The notes below the pieces were generated by a model, which saw only the letters and a list, made by a program, of their open reading frames with translations, was not told where the DNA came from and did no database searches. The translations under genes were made by a program, and so were the position numbers. Positions 21,644 through 30,618 of a stretch of DNA of 41,284 nt are shown in pieces (position 1 is the first letter of the stretch; every line of letters starts with the position of its first letter). The stretch spans positions 1 through 41,284 of the forward strand of contig JACQDN010000056.1 in assembly GCA_016201105.1 (NCBI GenBank), in the 5' to 3' direction. The stretch comes from Pseudomonadota bacterium (GTDB lineage: Bacteria > Pseudomonadota > Alphaproteobacteria > Micropepsales > Micropepsaceae).

Positions 21644-23071
21644 ATGGCGATCAAGGATTATGCGAAATACGACGCGCTGGGGCTGGCCGATCTGGTCAAG
21701 AAGAAGAAGGTCAAGCCGAGCGAGCTTCTGGAAGAAGCGATTGCCCGCGCCGAAGCGCTCAATCCCAAACTGAATGCCATCATCTACAAGGATTACGACA
21801 ACGCGCGAACGCGCGCGAAAGGAAAGCTGCGCGGCCCCTTCGCCGGCGTGCCGTTTCTGCTTAAGGACATCTTCGCGCTGACGACAACGATGCCGACGCG
21901 CCAGGCGGCGCGCTTCATGCCGGCGATTCCGTGGCCGCACAACTCGGTGCTGGTGGAGAGGTTTCTCGCGGCCGGCCTCGTGCCGTTCGGCAAAACCAAT
22001 GTGCCGGAGTTCGGCATCGTGGCGACGACGGAATCCGAACTCTATGGCCCCGCGCACAATCCGTGGAATCTCGCGCATTCGACCGGCGGCTCTTCCGGTG
22101 GCTCCGGCGCGGCGGTCGCCGCCGGCATCCTGCCGATGGCGCATGCCAATGACGGCGGCGGCTCGATCCGCATTCCCGCCTCGTGCAACGGGCTCGTCGG
22201 CTTAAAACCCACGCGCGGGCGCATGACGTTTGCGCCGGACTTCGGCGAAATCGTGGACGGACTTGCCACCGATCTCGTCGTCTCGCGCACGGTGCGGGAC
22301 ACGGCAGCCGCGCTGGACGCGACGGCCGGTCCCGTGATGGGCGATCCCTATTGGGCGCCGCCGCAGCCGGCGTCGTATCTGGACTCCATGAAGCGCAAGC
22401 CGAAGAAACTGCGCATCGCGTTCGCGTCCAAAACGCTCGATGGCCGCGCCTTCCACGAAGATTGCACGGCGGCGGTGAAACGGGCGGCGAAACTCTGCCG
22501 CGACCTGGGACACGACGTCGAAGATGCTTCGCCCAATCTCGATCAAGCCGTTCTCATTCCCGCTTTCATGGCGCTGTGGGGCGGCGGCCTCGCGTCGGGC
22601 ATCGACACCATTGCGGAGATGACCGGCAGGAAGCCGACGGACAAGGATTTCGAAGGCACGACCTGGGGGCTCTACGAACAAGGAAGACACGTCACCGCCA
22701 GCGACTATCTGCGCGCCAAGGGCCATCTGCAGGCGGCGGGGCGCGAAGCCGCGCGCTTCCACGAAACCTACGATGTGTGGCTGACGCCGACGTTGAGCCG
22801 CCCGCCCGTGAAGCTCGGCTTCTTCGACCTGAGCGAACGCGATGTCGCCAAATCCTTCGGCGCGCAAATCGACTATGTGCCGTTCACCGCGATGCAGAAC
22901 GCGACGGGCCAGCCGGCGATCAACGTTCCACTGCATTGGAACAAGGACAATTTGCCGATCGGCGTGCAGTTCGTGGGGCGGTTCGGCGATGAGGAGACGC
23001 TGCTCAAGCTGGCCGCACAGCTGGAGAAAGCGGCGCCGTGGGTTGAGCGGTATGCAAAAATATCTCTATGA
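21644..23071 (+). CDS. Amidase-signature family hydrolase 1
   Basis: 475 residues, usual for the family. It hydrolyses amide bonds with a Ser-cisSer-Lys triad: Lys74 in PFLLKDI, cis-Ser150 in GGSSGGSG, nucleophile Ser174 in [10 protein letters not shown], 24 residues after the cis-Ser as expected. No signal peptide, so cytoplasmic. The [17 protein letters not shown] and [19 protein letters not shown] blocks place it near 6-aminohexanoate-cyclic-dimer hydrolase-like amidases, but the substrate is unknown. It is not GatA, since no gatB or gatC is nearby. The start ATG has GAGG four bases upstream. First of three tandem homologues, closest to the second. Confidence 0.92.
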   Translation: MAIKDYAKYDALGLADLVKKKKVKPSELLEEAIARAEALNPKLNAIIYKDYDNARTRAKGKLRGPFAGVPFLLKDIFALTTTMPTRQAARFMPAIPWPHNSVLVERFLAAGLVPFGKTNVPEFGIVATTESELYGPAHNPWNLAHSTGGSSGGSGAAVAAGILPMAHANDGGGSIRIPASCNGLVGLKPTRGRMTFAPDFGEIVDGLATDLVVSRTVRDTAAALDATAGPVMGDPYWAPPQPASYLDSMKRKPKKLRIAFASKTLDGRAFHEDCTAAVKRAAKLCRDLGHDVEDASPNLDQAVLIPAFMALWGGGLASGIDTIAEMTGRKPTDKDFEGTTWGLYEQGRHVTASDYLRAKGHLQAAGREAARFHETYDVWLTPTLSRPPVKLGFFDLSERDVAKSFGAQIDYVPFTAMQNATGQPAINVPLHWNKDNLPIGVQFVGRFGDEETLLKLAAQLEKAAPWVERYAKISL

Positions 23072-23077
23072 ACACTC

Positions 23078-23234
23078 CTTCTCCCCCGCAGGGGGAGAAG
23101 GCGGGATGAGGGGGTCTCGACGCGCCGCGGTGTTGAAAGTTTGAGCGGCCAGCGAGCATAGCGATCACCAGCGCGCATTCTCCTTCACCACCCCCTCACC
23201 CCGCCCTCTCCCCCGCTGAAGCGGGGGGAGAGGG
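23078..23234. repeat. Imperfect palindromic element between amidases 1 and 2
   Basis: CTTCTCCCCCGCAGGGGG on the left and CCCTCTCCCCCGCTGAAG on the right form nested hairpins with GGGATGAGGGGGT/ACCCCCTCACCCC pairs. It fills the gap between the two genes; no gene in it. Confidence 0.7.
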
Positions 23235-23262
23235 AGAGAGCCCGGAATACAAGAGGTCGGAT

Positions 23263-24690
23263 ATGTCTTTCCCCGAATACTCCCAATATGACGCCATCGG
23301 TCTTACCGATCTGATCAAGAAGAAAAAGATCTCCGCGCGCGAGGCGGTGGATGAAGCCATTGCGCGGGCCGAGAAGCTCAATCCCAAGCTCAACGCCATC
23401 GTGTTCGAAGCCTACGATCAGGCGCGCGAGGCCGCGAAGAAACCGGCGCGCGGGCCGCTATCGGGCGTGCCGATGGTGCTCAAGGACATGCGCGCGGGTG
23501 CCATCGGCATGCCGACACGCAACGGCTCGCGTTTTAGCCCCATGGTGCTCTCCGATCACGACGCCACCAACGTGGCGCGCTTCAAGGCCGCCGGGCTTAT
23601 TCCCATGGGCAAGACCAACGTGCCCGAATTCGGAATCCTGCCGACCACGGAAGGAAGGCTCTACGGTCCGGCGCACAATCCGTGGAATCTAGCGCACACG
23701 CCGGGCGGATCGTCCGGCGGCTCGGCCGCTTCGGTCGCCGCCGGCATCGTGCCGATCGCGCATTCCACCGACGGCGGCGGCTCGATCCGCATTCCGGCTT
23801 CCAATTGCGGGCTCGTGGGATTGAAAGTCTCGCGCGGGCGCATCTCGCAAGGACCGGACTTTTCGGATTCCACCAGCGGGCTTTCCGTCGACAATGTCGT
23901 GACCAAGAGCGTGCGCGACACCGCGCTCGCGCTCGATCTCGCGTCGGTGATCGACTATGGCGATCCCTATTTCGCGCTGCCGCCGCAAGGCAGTTACCTC
24001 GAAGGCATCAAGCGCAAGCCCAAGCGGATGAAAATCGCGGTCGCGCTCAAGGCGCTGGACGGCAAACCGTTTCATCCCGATGTCGCCGCGGCGATGAAGA
24101 AGGCGGTGAAGCTAAGCGAAGAGCTCGGCCACACCGTCGAGGAAGCCTTGCCGGCGCTCGATTCCGCCTCGACCACGATGGCGTTCATGACCATGTGGGC
24201 GGCCAACACCGCGCTCGCCGTCATCGGCCTTTCGCGCGCCACGGGCAAGGAGCCTTCGCTCGACCTGATCGAAGGCCTCACCATGGGGCTTTATAAACAG
24301 GGCCGCGAAATTCCCGCCGTGCAATATCTCGCCATGCAGCAGACGCTGCATCGCGCCGCGCGCGTGACCGCGAAATTCCACGAGACCTACGATCTGTGGC
24401 TGACGCTCACCCTCGCCTCGCCGCCGCTGAAGCTCGGCATCGTGAATGTCGACGAGCAAGATGTGCGCAAGGCGTTCGAGCCGATCCTGGGCTACGTGCC
24501 GTTCACCGCGATGCAGAACGCGACCGGCCAGCCCGCGATCAATCTTCCGCTGCACTGGAACAAGGACAATCTTCCGATCGGCGTGCAATTCGTGGCGCGC
24601 TCGGGCGACGAGATGACGTTGCTGAAGCTGGCGGCGGAGATCGAGAAAGCGGCGCCGTGGGCGATGAATTATTCGAAGATTGCGGTGTGA
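23263..24690 (+). CDS. Amidase-signature family hydrolase 2
   Basis: 475 residues with the full triad: Lys74 (MVLKDM), Ser150 (GGSSGGSA), Ser174 (DGGGSIRIP). It has the same length as amidase 1 and aligns with it without apparent gaps up to the active site, including [30 protein letters not shown] near the end, so the pair arose by duplication. Differences concentrate in the middle (residues about 230-330), where substrate specificity usually lies. AGAGG precedes the ATG. Separated from its neighbours by palindromic elements, so co-transcription is uncertain. Confidence 0.92.
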   Translation: MSFPEYSQYDAIGLTDLIKKKKISAREAVDEAIARAEKLNPKLNAIVFEAYDQAREAAKKPARGPLSGVPMVLKDMRAGAIGMPTRNGSRFSPMVLSDHDATNVARFKAAGLIPMGKTNVPEFGILPTTEGRLYGPAHNPWNLAHTPGGSSGGSAASVAAGIVPIAHSTDGGGSIRIPASNCGLVGLKVSRGRISQGPDFSDSTSGLSVDNVVTKSVRDTALALDLASVIDYGDPYFALPPQGSYLEGIKRKPKRMKIAVALKALDGKPFHPDVAAAMKKAVKLSEELGHTVEEALPALDSASTTMAFMTMWAANTALAVIGLSRATGKEPSLDLIEGLTMGLYKQGREIPAVQYLAMQQTLHRAARVTAKFHETYDLWLTLTLASPPLKLGIVNVDEQDVRKAFEPILGYVPFTAMQNATGQPAINLPLHWNKDNLPIGVQFVARSGDEMTLLKLAAEIEKAAPWAMNYSKIAV

Positions 24691-24721
24691 GAATTTGCCT
24701 GCCGCGGCTTGCCGGTGGCGG

Positions 24722-24906
24722 GAAAGGAATGGTTCGCGCGGAGACGCGGAGACGCGGAGTTCGAGCCAGCCGGCTTGCATCGTGCTCTTTGTAGGATTTG
24801 GTCGGCGCGCTTTGCGCGCCAGAATATTCCCGCACTCCCATCAGGAAACGCGCTGAAAACTCAGCCACCTCCGCGACTCCGCGTCTCCGCGCGAACCATT
24901 ACTTTC
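24722..24906. repeat. 185-bp inverted-repeat element
   Basis: Arms 24722-24759 and 24869-24906 match over 38 bases with two mismatches (GGTTCGCGCGGAGACGCGGA core). A GCGCGCTTTGCGCGC hairpin lies inside. It accounts for most of the 369-base gap between amidases 2 and 3. The remainder, up to 25059, holds only a half copy of the GTCATGGCCGGG motif (25011-25032). Confidence 0.75.
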
Positions 24907-25059
24907 TATCCGCCGCTCCTATGCCGAAGGGGATACTGGACTAGACCCGGTCTATCGGGGAGCATGGCCTGCTCGCGCCGAGATCATGGGGGGCCCGGAC
25001 AGGCCTAGCGACAGCGTGGGCCGGGCCATGACGATTTTTTTTGAAGAGGTCATAAGGTC

Positions 25060-26502
25060 ATGGCATTCGCGGAATATGATCACTACGACGGCTTGGGCCT
25101 GGCGCAGCTGGTGCGTCGCGGCGAGGTCTCGCCAGCTGAGCTGGTGGAAGAAGCCATCGCGCGCATCGAGAAGCAGAATCCCAAGCTGAACGCCGTCGTC
25201 TACAAGGCCTATGACGAGGCGCGCAAAACCGCGAAGAGCAAATTGCCGGACGGGCCGTTCAAAGGCGTGCCGTTCCTCATCAAGGACATCAACCTGCCCG
25301 TCGCCGGCTGGCCGATGACCAACGGCTCGAAATTCCTGCACAACTATGTCTCCGACAGCGACGCGGAATTGACCAAGCGCTATCGCGCCAGCGGCGTGGT
25401 GCTGGTGGGCAAAACCAACACGCCGGAATTCGGCATTCCCGGCACGACGGAGGGGCGCCATCTCGGCGTCTGCCGCAATCCGTGGAATCCGGATCATTCT
25501 TCCGGCGGCTCGTCCGGCGGCGCGGCCGCGGCCGTCTCCTCCGGCATGGTGCCGATGGCGCACGGCTCCGACGGGCTCGGCTCCATCCGCATTCCCGCCG
25601 CGCAATGCGGGCTGGTGGGCCTCAAGCCGACGCAATGCCGCAATCCGGGCGGGCCGGACGACCGCAACCGCGCGCACGGCTTCGTCGTCGACCACGTGCT
25701 GACGCGCACGGTGCGCGATTGCGCGGCGATGCTCGACTGGACCGGCACTCCCGAAGACGACGCGCCTTACGCGCCGGTGCCGAAGGCGCGGCCCTATATG
25801 GACGAGATCCGCACCGTGCCAGGCAAATTGAGAATCGCGTTTTCGACCGAAGTGCCGCGCGGCATCGACCCGACGGCGGATGTGAAGAAAGTGTTCGACG
25901 AGACGGTCGCGAGTTTGAGCGAGCTCGGCCACATCATGATCGAGAAGAAGAGCTTCCCGATCGACTGGCGCAAGCTCTATCGCGCGCAGGCCGCCGTCTC
26001 CGGCGCGATGTTCGCGGCTTCGATCGACGATTGGGTGCAAGTGCTGGGCCGCGAACCGCGTGAAGACGATTTCGAGCCGCTGGCCTGGGTGAGCTACAAG
26101 GGTTCGAAGAAGCTGAGCGCCTCGCAGATCGGCGAAGGGCTGCAGCAGCTGCGGCTGATCTCGCGCCACATCCTGGCGCTATGGCGCGAGTTCGACGTGC
26201 TGCTCTCGCCGGTGACGCTGGCGCCGCCCCCGAAGATCGGCCATCTCGATCCGGTGAATGTCGATCCGAAAGAATTCAATCGCCGGCAATCTTTCGTGTT
26301 CGGCTACACGCCGCCGTTCAACATGACGGGCCAGCCGTCGCTGTCGCTGCCAATGGGCCTGTCGAGCGACGGCCTGCCGATCGGGATGATGTTCACGGGG
26401 CGGTATTCGGACGAGGCGACGCTGCTCAGGCTCGCGGCGCAGCTGGAAGAGGCGCGGCCGTGGGCAGGGCGAAGGGCGAAGGTTTGGGGGTTGGTGGGGT
26501 AG
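25060..26502 (+). CDS. Amidase-signature family hydrolase 3
   Basis: 480 residues. Triad Lys75 (PFLIKDI), cis-Ser151 (GGSSGGAA), nucleophile Ser175 (DGLGSIRIP). More distant from amidases 1 and 2: one residue longer before the triad, DGLGS instead of DGGGS, and a different C-terminal half (FEPLAWVSYKGSK, RRQSFVFGYTPPFNMTGQPSLSLPMG). The N-terminal EYDHYDGLGLAQLVRRGEVSPAELVEEAI is family-typical. The ATG has AAGG close upstream. It ends 27 bases before the convergent low-G+C block. Confidence 0.92.
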   Translation: MAFAEYDHYDGLGLAQLVRRGEVSPAELVEEAIARIEKQNPKLNAVVYKAYDEARKTAKSKLPDGPFKGVPFLIKDINLPVAGWPMTNGSKFLHNYVSDSDAELTKRYRASGVVLVGKTNTPEFGIPGTTEGRHLGVCRNPWNPDHSSGGSSGGAAAAVSSGMVPMAHGSDGLGSIRIPAAQCGLVGLKPTQCRNPGGPDDRNRAHGFVVDHVLTRTVRDCAAMLDWTGTPEDDAPYAPVPKARPYMDEIRTVPGKLRIAFSTEVPRGIDPTADVKKVFDETVASLSELGHIMIEKKSFPIDWRKLYRAQAAVSGAMFAASIDDWVQVLGREPREDDFEPLAWVSYKGSKKLSASQIGEGLQQLRLISRHILALWREFDVLLSPVTLAPPPKIGHLDPVNVDPKEFNRRQSFVFGYTPPFNMTGQPSLSLPMGLSSDGLPIGMMFTGRYSDEATLLRLAAQLEEARPWAGRRAKVWGLVG

Positions 26503-26529
26503 AAGATGCCGAAACGAGCCTCTGAGTAT

Positions 26530-28254
26530 TCAATCGTCGAGTGACCCTTTAGTTGTTCCGCCGACTTGTAGCTTCTCAATATCAAGCGTGCGGCCAATAG
26601 TCGCCGAGAGCCGTTTGCGACTCTCGGATGCGTTCTCAAAGCGACCAGGCTCAAGCTCGTGCTGTACAATCAGTAGCGAGTGCCCGTCAGAGATCAGTCG
26701 TTCTACGAGATCCAAGCAAGCACTAGCGTTCACTTCATCTAAATGCGTGAGCGGTTCGTCGAGAAGCACTACGCTCGGCGGAAACCGGCGAACTACTAGC
26801 CCAGCGATATTTAAAACCTGGCGCTGACCACCAGAGAGATTCCCGGCAAGTTCGTTGCCCGCCCTGTTTGCTAGCGACTTGATTGTCGGTGGTATTTCGG
26901 AATTCGGTTCGGACCTCCACTTTCGCCATGCGCGTGCACGAGCCCCTGCCCGGAACAGCGCAAGATTCTCAAGAACGCTCAGTGTTGCTGACGATGCGAG
27001 TTGTGCATCTTGAGATACATAACCGACAAACGGCCTTCGATCTGGGACATGACGGCGACGACTGGTTGTGTCGCTCGGAATAGATACTATCCCTTTTCCG
27101 GGCAGGAGACCGGCGAGGTATCTTAGGAGAGTGGATTTTCCAGAACCGTTTGCGCCGCGAAGTTGGGTGGCGACGTGCGGAGGCAGAGTAATATTGAGAT
27201 CCCGGATAACCTTGATCGGCGTCGGAAAGCCGGGGTACTCCACACTGGCGACGCTTGCTTCAAACGCAGCGCGGCCGGAAACCAGGTAAGTTCGATTGCT
27301 TCTTGCTGTTGCCCACCGCGATAAAATATCGGACCAACGAGAAAATAAGAAGCTTGCGACGATCACGGCAAGCATGAGCAAGCGCGGTGTCGATGACGGA
27401 AGCTCGGTGCGGGAAACCAGACTCAGGAGTAGAAAGTAAAACAACAGGCCCAGCAGCGTGGCGGTTGTCGGCTTGAAAATCGCAACGCGCCGGAACAGAC
27501 GGGGAAGGGCTCCTCGGTTTGCTCTGGTGGGACTGCGCTCGAAAAGCACACGGCCCAGAAGATAGGCCGCGATAACGGTGATAAGAGCGTCGAAGCCACG
27601 ATTCGCGGTGACCTGCCCTTCCTTCAACATGACGAGCGTGCCTGCCGCTCCGCACAGGACATTGCCGCACACAATGCCGATCCCGAGCATGCTCCACTCG
27701 GAAATACCCAGCGATGCCAGCAGAAAGTTTCTGCTCCGCTCGTCCTCCATTGCGCGAAAGGCAAGCCCCAACTCAGAATCAAGAAACCAATCAACGATTA
27801 ACTTTGCCGCCAGAACCAACGCCGAGAACATGACGATTTGCGACGGATGCAACGGCAACACGCCTTCGACCCAGGAGTAATCAACGGCCTTGAGCGCGTC
27901 GAGCGGAGTGGTCACCTCGTGCAGGCTGAGCGTGCCTTGCGTGAAAATGAGGGCGACCGCAAATCCGCCAAACGACGTCAGCAACCCTGCGAGAAGGCCC
28001 TCGATTTCCAGAAGCCACATCAGGGTAAGAGTTGTTGCCGCCAGCGCTATAACCGCCGCAAAGGAAACCAGCATCGAAAATCCAAACGATGCTCCCTGGA
28101 CGAGCATGGCGCCCGCGATCGCCGGACCCACTACGAAAGATGCGGCAAACGTGAGGTCAATCAGCCGCAAATAGCGGTAAGTGAGAATGATCCCAAATCC
28201 CACAAGAGAATAAGGTAGCGCCTCGTAGAGAACGCTATCGAGCACTGCAATCAT
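26530..28254 (-). CDS. Fused ABC transporter permease and ATP-binding protein (TrpYZ-like in one chain)
   Basis: 574 residues. Residues 1-310 form a branched-chain-type permease (BPD_transp_2) with 8-9 hydrophobic segments and the GLAFRAMEDERSRNFLLASLGIS cytoplasmic loop typical of the family. Residues about 335-560 are an ABC ATPase: Walker A GANGSGKST, Q-loop GYVSQD, signature LSGGQRQ, Walker B VVLLDEP, H-loop IVQHE. In the usual PF04392-linked systems permease and ATPase are separate proteins; here one frame encodes both with no stop between. Twelve bases downstream of the substrate-binding protein, so part of one importer. Imported substrate unknown. Confidence 0.88.
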   Translation of the reverse strand: MIAVLDSVLYEALPYSLVGFGIILTYRYLRLIDLTFAASFVVGPAIAGAMLVQGASFGFSMLVSFAAVIALAATTLTLMWLLEIEGLLAGLLTSFGGFAVALIFTQGTLSLHEVTTPLDALKAVDYSWVEGVLPLHPSQIVMFSALVLAAKLIVDWFLDSELGLAFRAMEDERSRNFLLASLGISEWSMLGIGIVCGNVLCGAAGTLVMLKEGQVTANRGFDALITVIAAYLLGRVLFERSPTRANRGALPRLFRRVAIFKPTTATLLGLLFYFLLLSLVSRTELPSSTPRLLMLAVIVASFLFSRWSDILSRWATARSNRTYLVSGRAAFEASVASVEYPGFPTPIKVIRDLNITLPPHVATQLRGANGSGKSTLLRYLAGLLPGKGIVSIPSDTTSRRRHVPDRRPFVGYVSQDAQLASSATLSVLENLALFRAGARARAWRKWRSEPNSEIPPTIKSLANRAGNELAGNLSGGQRQVLNIAGLVVRRFPPSVVLLDEPLTHLDEVNASACLDLVERLISDGHSLLIVQHELEPGRFENASESRKRLSATIGRTLDIEKLQVGGTTKGSLDD

Positions 28255-28266
28255 TTGCCCCAGACT

Positions 28267-29274
28267 CTAATGTGCGACAACGCACCGGAAGTTTGCTGGC
28301 GAATCGTCCGTCGCTTTCGAGGCCACGGCTGCGGGAATGTTCAGCCGTACTTTACACGCAGCCTGTCGGTTGATGGAGACAATGCCCGAACGAAGTACGG
28401 CAACGGGCAGTTCGCCGGCCACCTTGCCCTTCAGCACCTTCACGGCGAGGTCTCCGGCCAGCTCTCCAACCTGACGATAGCTAACGCCGATGCCCGCCAC
28501 GGCACCCGCCTTCACGGACGGTTCGTCGCAAGCAAAGGTCGGCTTGCCGACGTCAGCCGCTGCCGATGCTACGGCTGCGGGGTTTTCCATCATAAGATTG
28601 TCGGCGCCAATAACCACGGCATCAACACGTGTTGCCAGACCACGCACCTGCGTTGAAAGCTCGCTCGCAGACGTAACCTGCTCGTCAACGATGGTGAATC
28701 CGTATTTGGGTGCAAGTGCCAACAATTGCGAGCGACTGAAAACCGCAGGCTGATCGGTGGGGTTGTAGGGAAGACCAAGCCTCTTGGCGTGGGGCAATGT
28801 CTGCCTCACAACGTTGAGCAACCCGGAGAATGGACAAAGATCGCTCGATCCCGTGGCGACCACCGGGTGCTCAAGTGAACGTGCCAGACCTGCACCAACC
28901 GGGTCGGTGATTCCCATGAAGATGACGGGGATCCGACCGCGCGCCTGATCGAGGGTGAGTCGCGCAATCGGTGTCGTGATGGGCGCGATCAGGTCGGGTT
29001 GCGATGCAATGGTCGCGGACACAGCGGTGCCGTATTCTTCCTCTCGGCCGTTTGCGTGCCGTTCCATAAAAATCGCCTTCGGGTAACTCCGCAGAACGAC
29101 TGCTTTGAACCCGACGATAATGTCGTTGATGACCGGATGAGGTGACGTGTAGACGATCCCGATCCTGGGGTCCTTATTGCCTGCGCCAAGAGCCGAGCTC
29201 GTGCCGGCGACCAAGAGGGCTGCCATCGAGAGGCAGAAAGCTGCAAAGGTATATAAAGCAAACCGACGATTCAT
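28267..29274 (-). CDS. ABC transporter substrate-binding protein (PF04392, TrpX-like)
   Basis: 335 residues with a signal peptide (MNRRFALYTFAAFCLSMAAL, likely cleavage after ALG). The mature part has the two-lobed periplasmic binding fold of the ABC_sub_bind family: RIGIVYTSPHPVIND at the start, IPVIFMGITDPVGAGL, GLPYNPTDQPAV, VDAVVIGADNLM and GVSYRQVGELAG. Relatives bind tryptophan, tyrosine or unknown ligands. A GTG at 29286 is in frame, but ATG 29274 has GAGGA five bases upstream and gives a cleaner signal peptide. Translated just ahead of the permease-ATPase fusion. Confidence 0.9.
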   Translation of the reverse strand: MNRRFALYTFAAFCLSMAALLVAGTSSALGAGNKDPRIGIVYTSPHPVINDIIVGFKAVVLRSYPKAIFMERHANGREEEYGTAVSATIASQPDLIAPITTPIARLTLDQARGRIPVIFMGITDPVGAGLARSLEHPVVATGSSDLCPFSGLLNVVRQTLPHAKRLGLPYNPTDQPAVFSRSQLLALAPKYGFTIVDEQVTSASELSTQVRGLATRVDAVVIGADNLMMENPAAVASAAADVGKPTFACDEPSVKAGAVAGIGVSYRQVGELAGDLAVKVLKGKVAGELPVAVLRSGIVSINRQAACKVRLNIPAAVASKATDDSPANFRCVVAH

Positions 29275-29306
29275 AGTTATCCTCACTAGTTGGTTCTGCC
29301 GCTTTA

Positions 29307-29516
29307 CTACAGCGCGGTAATTCCCCCATCATCAATTGACTGATCGATGAGTGTTTGAACTGCCAAACGCAGACCTGCTTCGATTTTGTCAAATTCGGCC
29401 TGAAGATCGTTGTCGCAGAAACCAGTCTCAAGATGGTGAAGTTGGAGGGCCCTCGTCCTGAGATCTAGGATTGTGTTTCGCACCAAAAGTTCAATGGTGG
29501 AATTGTTATCGCGCAT
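29307..29516 (-). CDS. 69-residue protein of unknown function, overlapping the radical SAM gene
   Basis: From ATG 29516 the protein is acidic, Leu-rich and predicted helical (ELLVRNTILDLRTRALQL; FDKIEAGLRLAVQTLIDQ), with one Cys in FCDNDL and the end DDGGITAL. Its ATG overlaps the last 11 bases of the radical SAM gene, so its synthesis is probably coupled to that enzyme. An ATG at 29540 would add eight residues, deeper inside the radical SAM frame. I recognise no family. It could be a partner subunit, a leader-binding protein or, less likely, a substrate peptide of the radical SAM enzyme; nothing in its composition resembles a classic RiPP core. Confidence 0.65.
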   Translation of the reverse strand: MRDNNSTIELLVRNTILDLRTRALQLHHLETGFCDNDLQAEFDKIEAGLRLAVQTLIDQSIDDGGITAL

Positions 29517-30618
29517 CCATGTCGTCCCTGATTTCGTCATGCTGATAACTCGCGTCGTGACGGGCCTTCAGCGCCGCCCAAAATCGCTCGCGAGGTGGAC
29601 ATCCGCCGTCAAAGCTAGCCCTCACATCGCGTAGACGGTCCCAGACTTCTGCGAGCGATGAGGACGTAATGCTTCCAACCGGACGCGTCTCCCCCGGACA
29701 AGCAAGAACGTCGCCGTTTATCTTGACGAACAGACCCGTTCCTCGAATCAAGCACGGCTGGGAGCCTGCGTAAGGGAATATCCCTCTTTGGGTGATGCCA
29801 TATTCGTCACGATCAATTTTGGCGAGCCGCGCGAACATCGAGAACTGCTCGGCTCTGGATATCGAATTCGTGTGACCTGACGCGCTTCGCCCGGAGGGCA
29901 AATAGTTCACCAACAGGATGAAAATATTGTGATCGCGTGCATATCTGTGCAGAGGTTCAATTTCATCGAAATTCTCCCTGCATATGATGGTATCGAACGC
30001 CATGCGTGTTGGTGCGTCCTGATTGAAGCCGACGCTGAACATATTCTCGATGGCGGTCTGCCGCGCTTTGAAATAGTTGTAGCGAGGCGTCTTCCTAGTC
30101 GACTCGCCACTGACCAGAATCTGGTTCTGATACGATTCGTTCCATAGGCTATTCACCTTCAAGACGACGGTCGCACCGACTTCGTAGAGTCTCTTGCAGA
30201 AACCGACATCCGAGAGGCGAAGCGACCCTTCGGTATAGACGATGGGCGTGATGCCCAGGCTGGTTGCGTATTCGAGAAGCTCGAAGAAATCCGGGTCGAT
30301 GGTCGGCTCACCCGCACCCACGATGTTTATGGACTTCGTGCCCAGCTGAGCGAGGTCTCTTAGAAGCTCTTTTCTCCTCTCCAACGGGAGTTCATTGCGG
30401 AGCTTGCGCTTCTTGGTGCTGAAGGATGATTCCGTAAAGCAAAAGTCGCAGTTCCATGGACACACGTTTGAGAACAGCTCGACAGCAGGATTGAGTATCT
30501 TGCCCTTGACCAAGGCATCCGCAACTTCGGCCTGTGAGAAGTTCCATCCCTTCATAATCAGGCCGTGCTTTGGATCGTGATCCAGCTCGCGCAAATCGAG
30601 ATTCGAAAGGGTCATCAT
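29506..30618 (-). CDS. Radical SAM enzyme with SPASM-like C terminus
   Basis: 370 residues. The CPWNCDFC motif (Cys53, Cys57, Cys60; CX3CX2C) binds the SAM [4Fe-4S] cluster, and VGAGEPTIDPDFF is the SAM-binding GGEP-type strand. The C-terminal third has CLIRGTGLFVKINGDVLAC, a CX12GX4C arrangement like the opening of a SPASM or twitch domain, and later GGCPP, so an auxiliary cluster is likely. Such enzymes often modify ribosomal peptides or proteins. Start ATG 30618 overlaps the stop of the upstream gene as ATGATGA with AGGGA ahead; a second ATG follows at once. Flanked by an HTH-like gene and a 69-residue gene, both overlapping, so the three are one translational unit. Substrate unknown. Confidence 0.9.
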   Translation of the reverse strand: MMTLSNLDLRELDHDPKHGLIMKGWNFSQAEVADALVKGKILNPAVELFSNVCPWNCDFCFTESSFSTKKRKLRNELPLERRKELLRDLAQLGTKSINIVGAGEPTIDPDFFELLEYATSLGITPIVYTEGSLRLSDVGFCKRLYEVGATVVLKVNSLWNESYQNQILVSGESTRKTPRYNYFKARQTAIENMFSVGFNQDAPTRMAFDTIICRENFDEIEPLHRYARDHNIFILLVNYLPSGRSASGHTNSISRAEQFSMFARLAKIDRDEYGITQRGIFPYAGSQPCLIRGTGLFVKINGDVLACPGETRPVGSITSSSLAEVWDRLRDVRASFDGGCPPRERFWAALKARHDASYQHDEIRDDMDAR

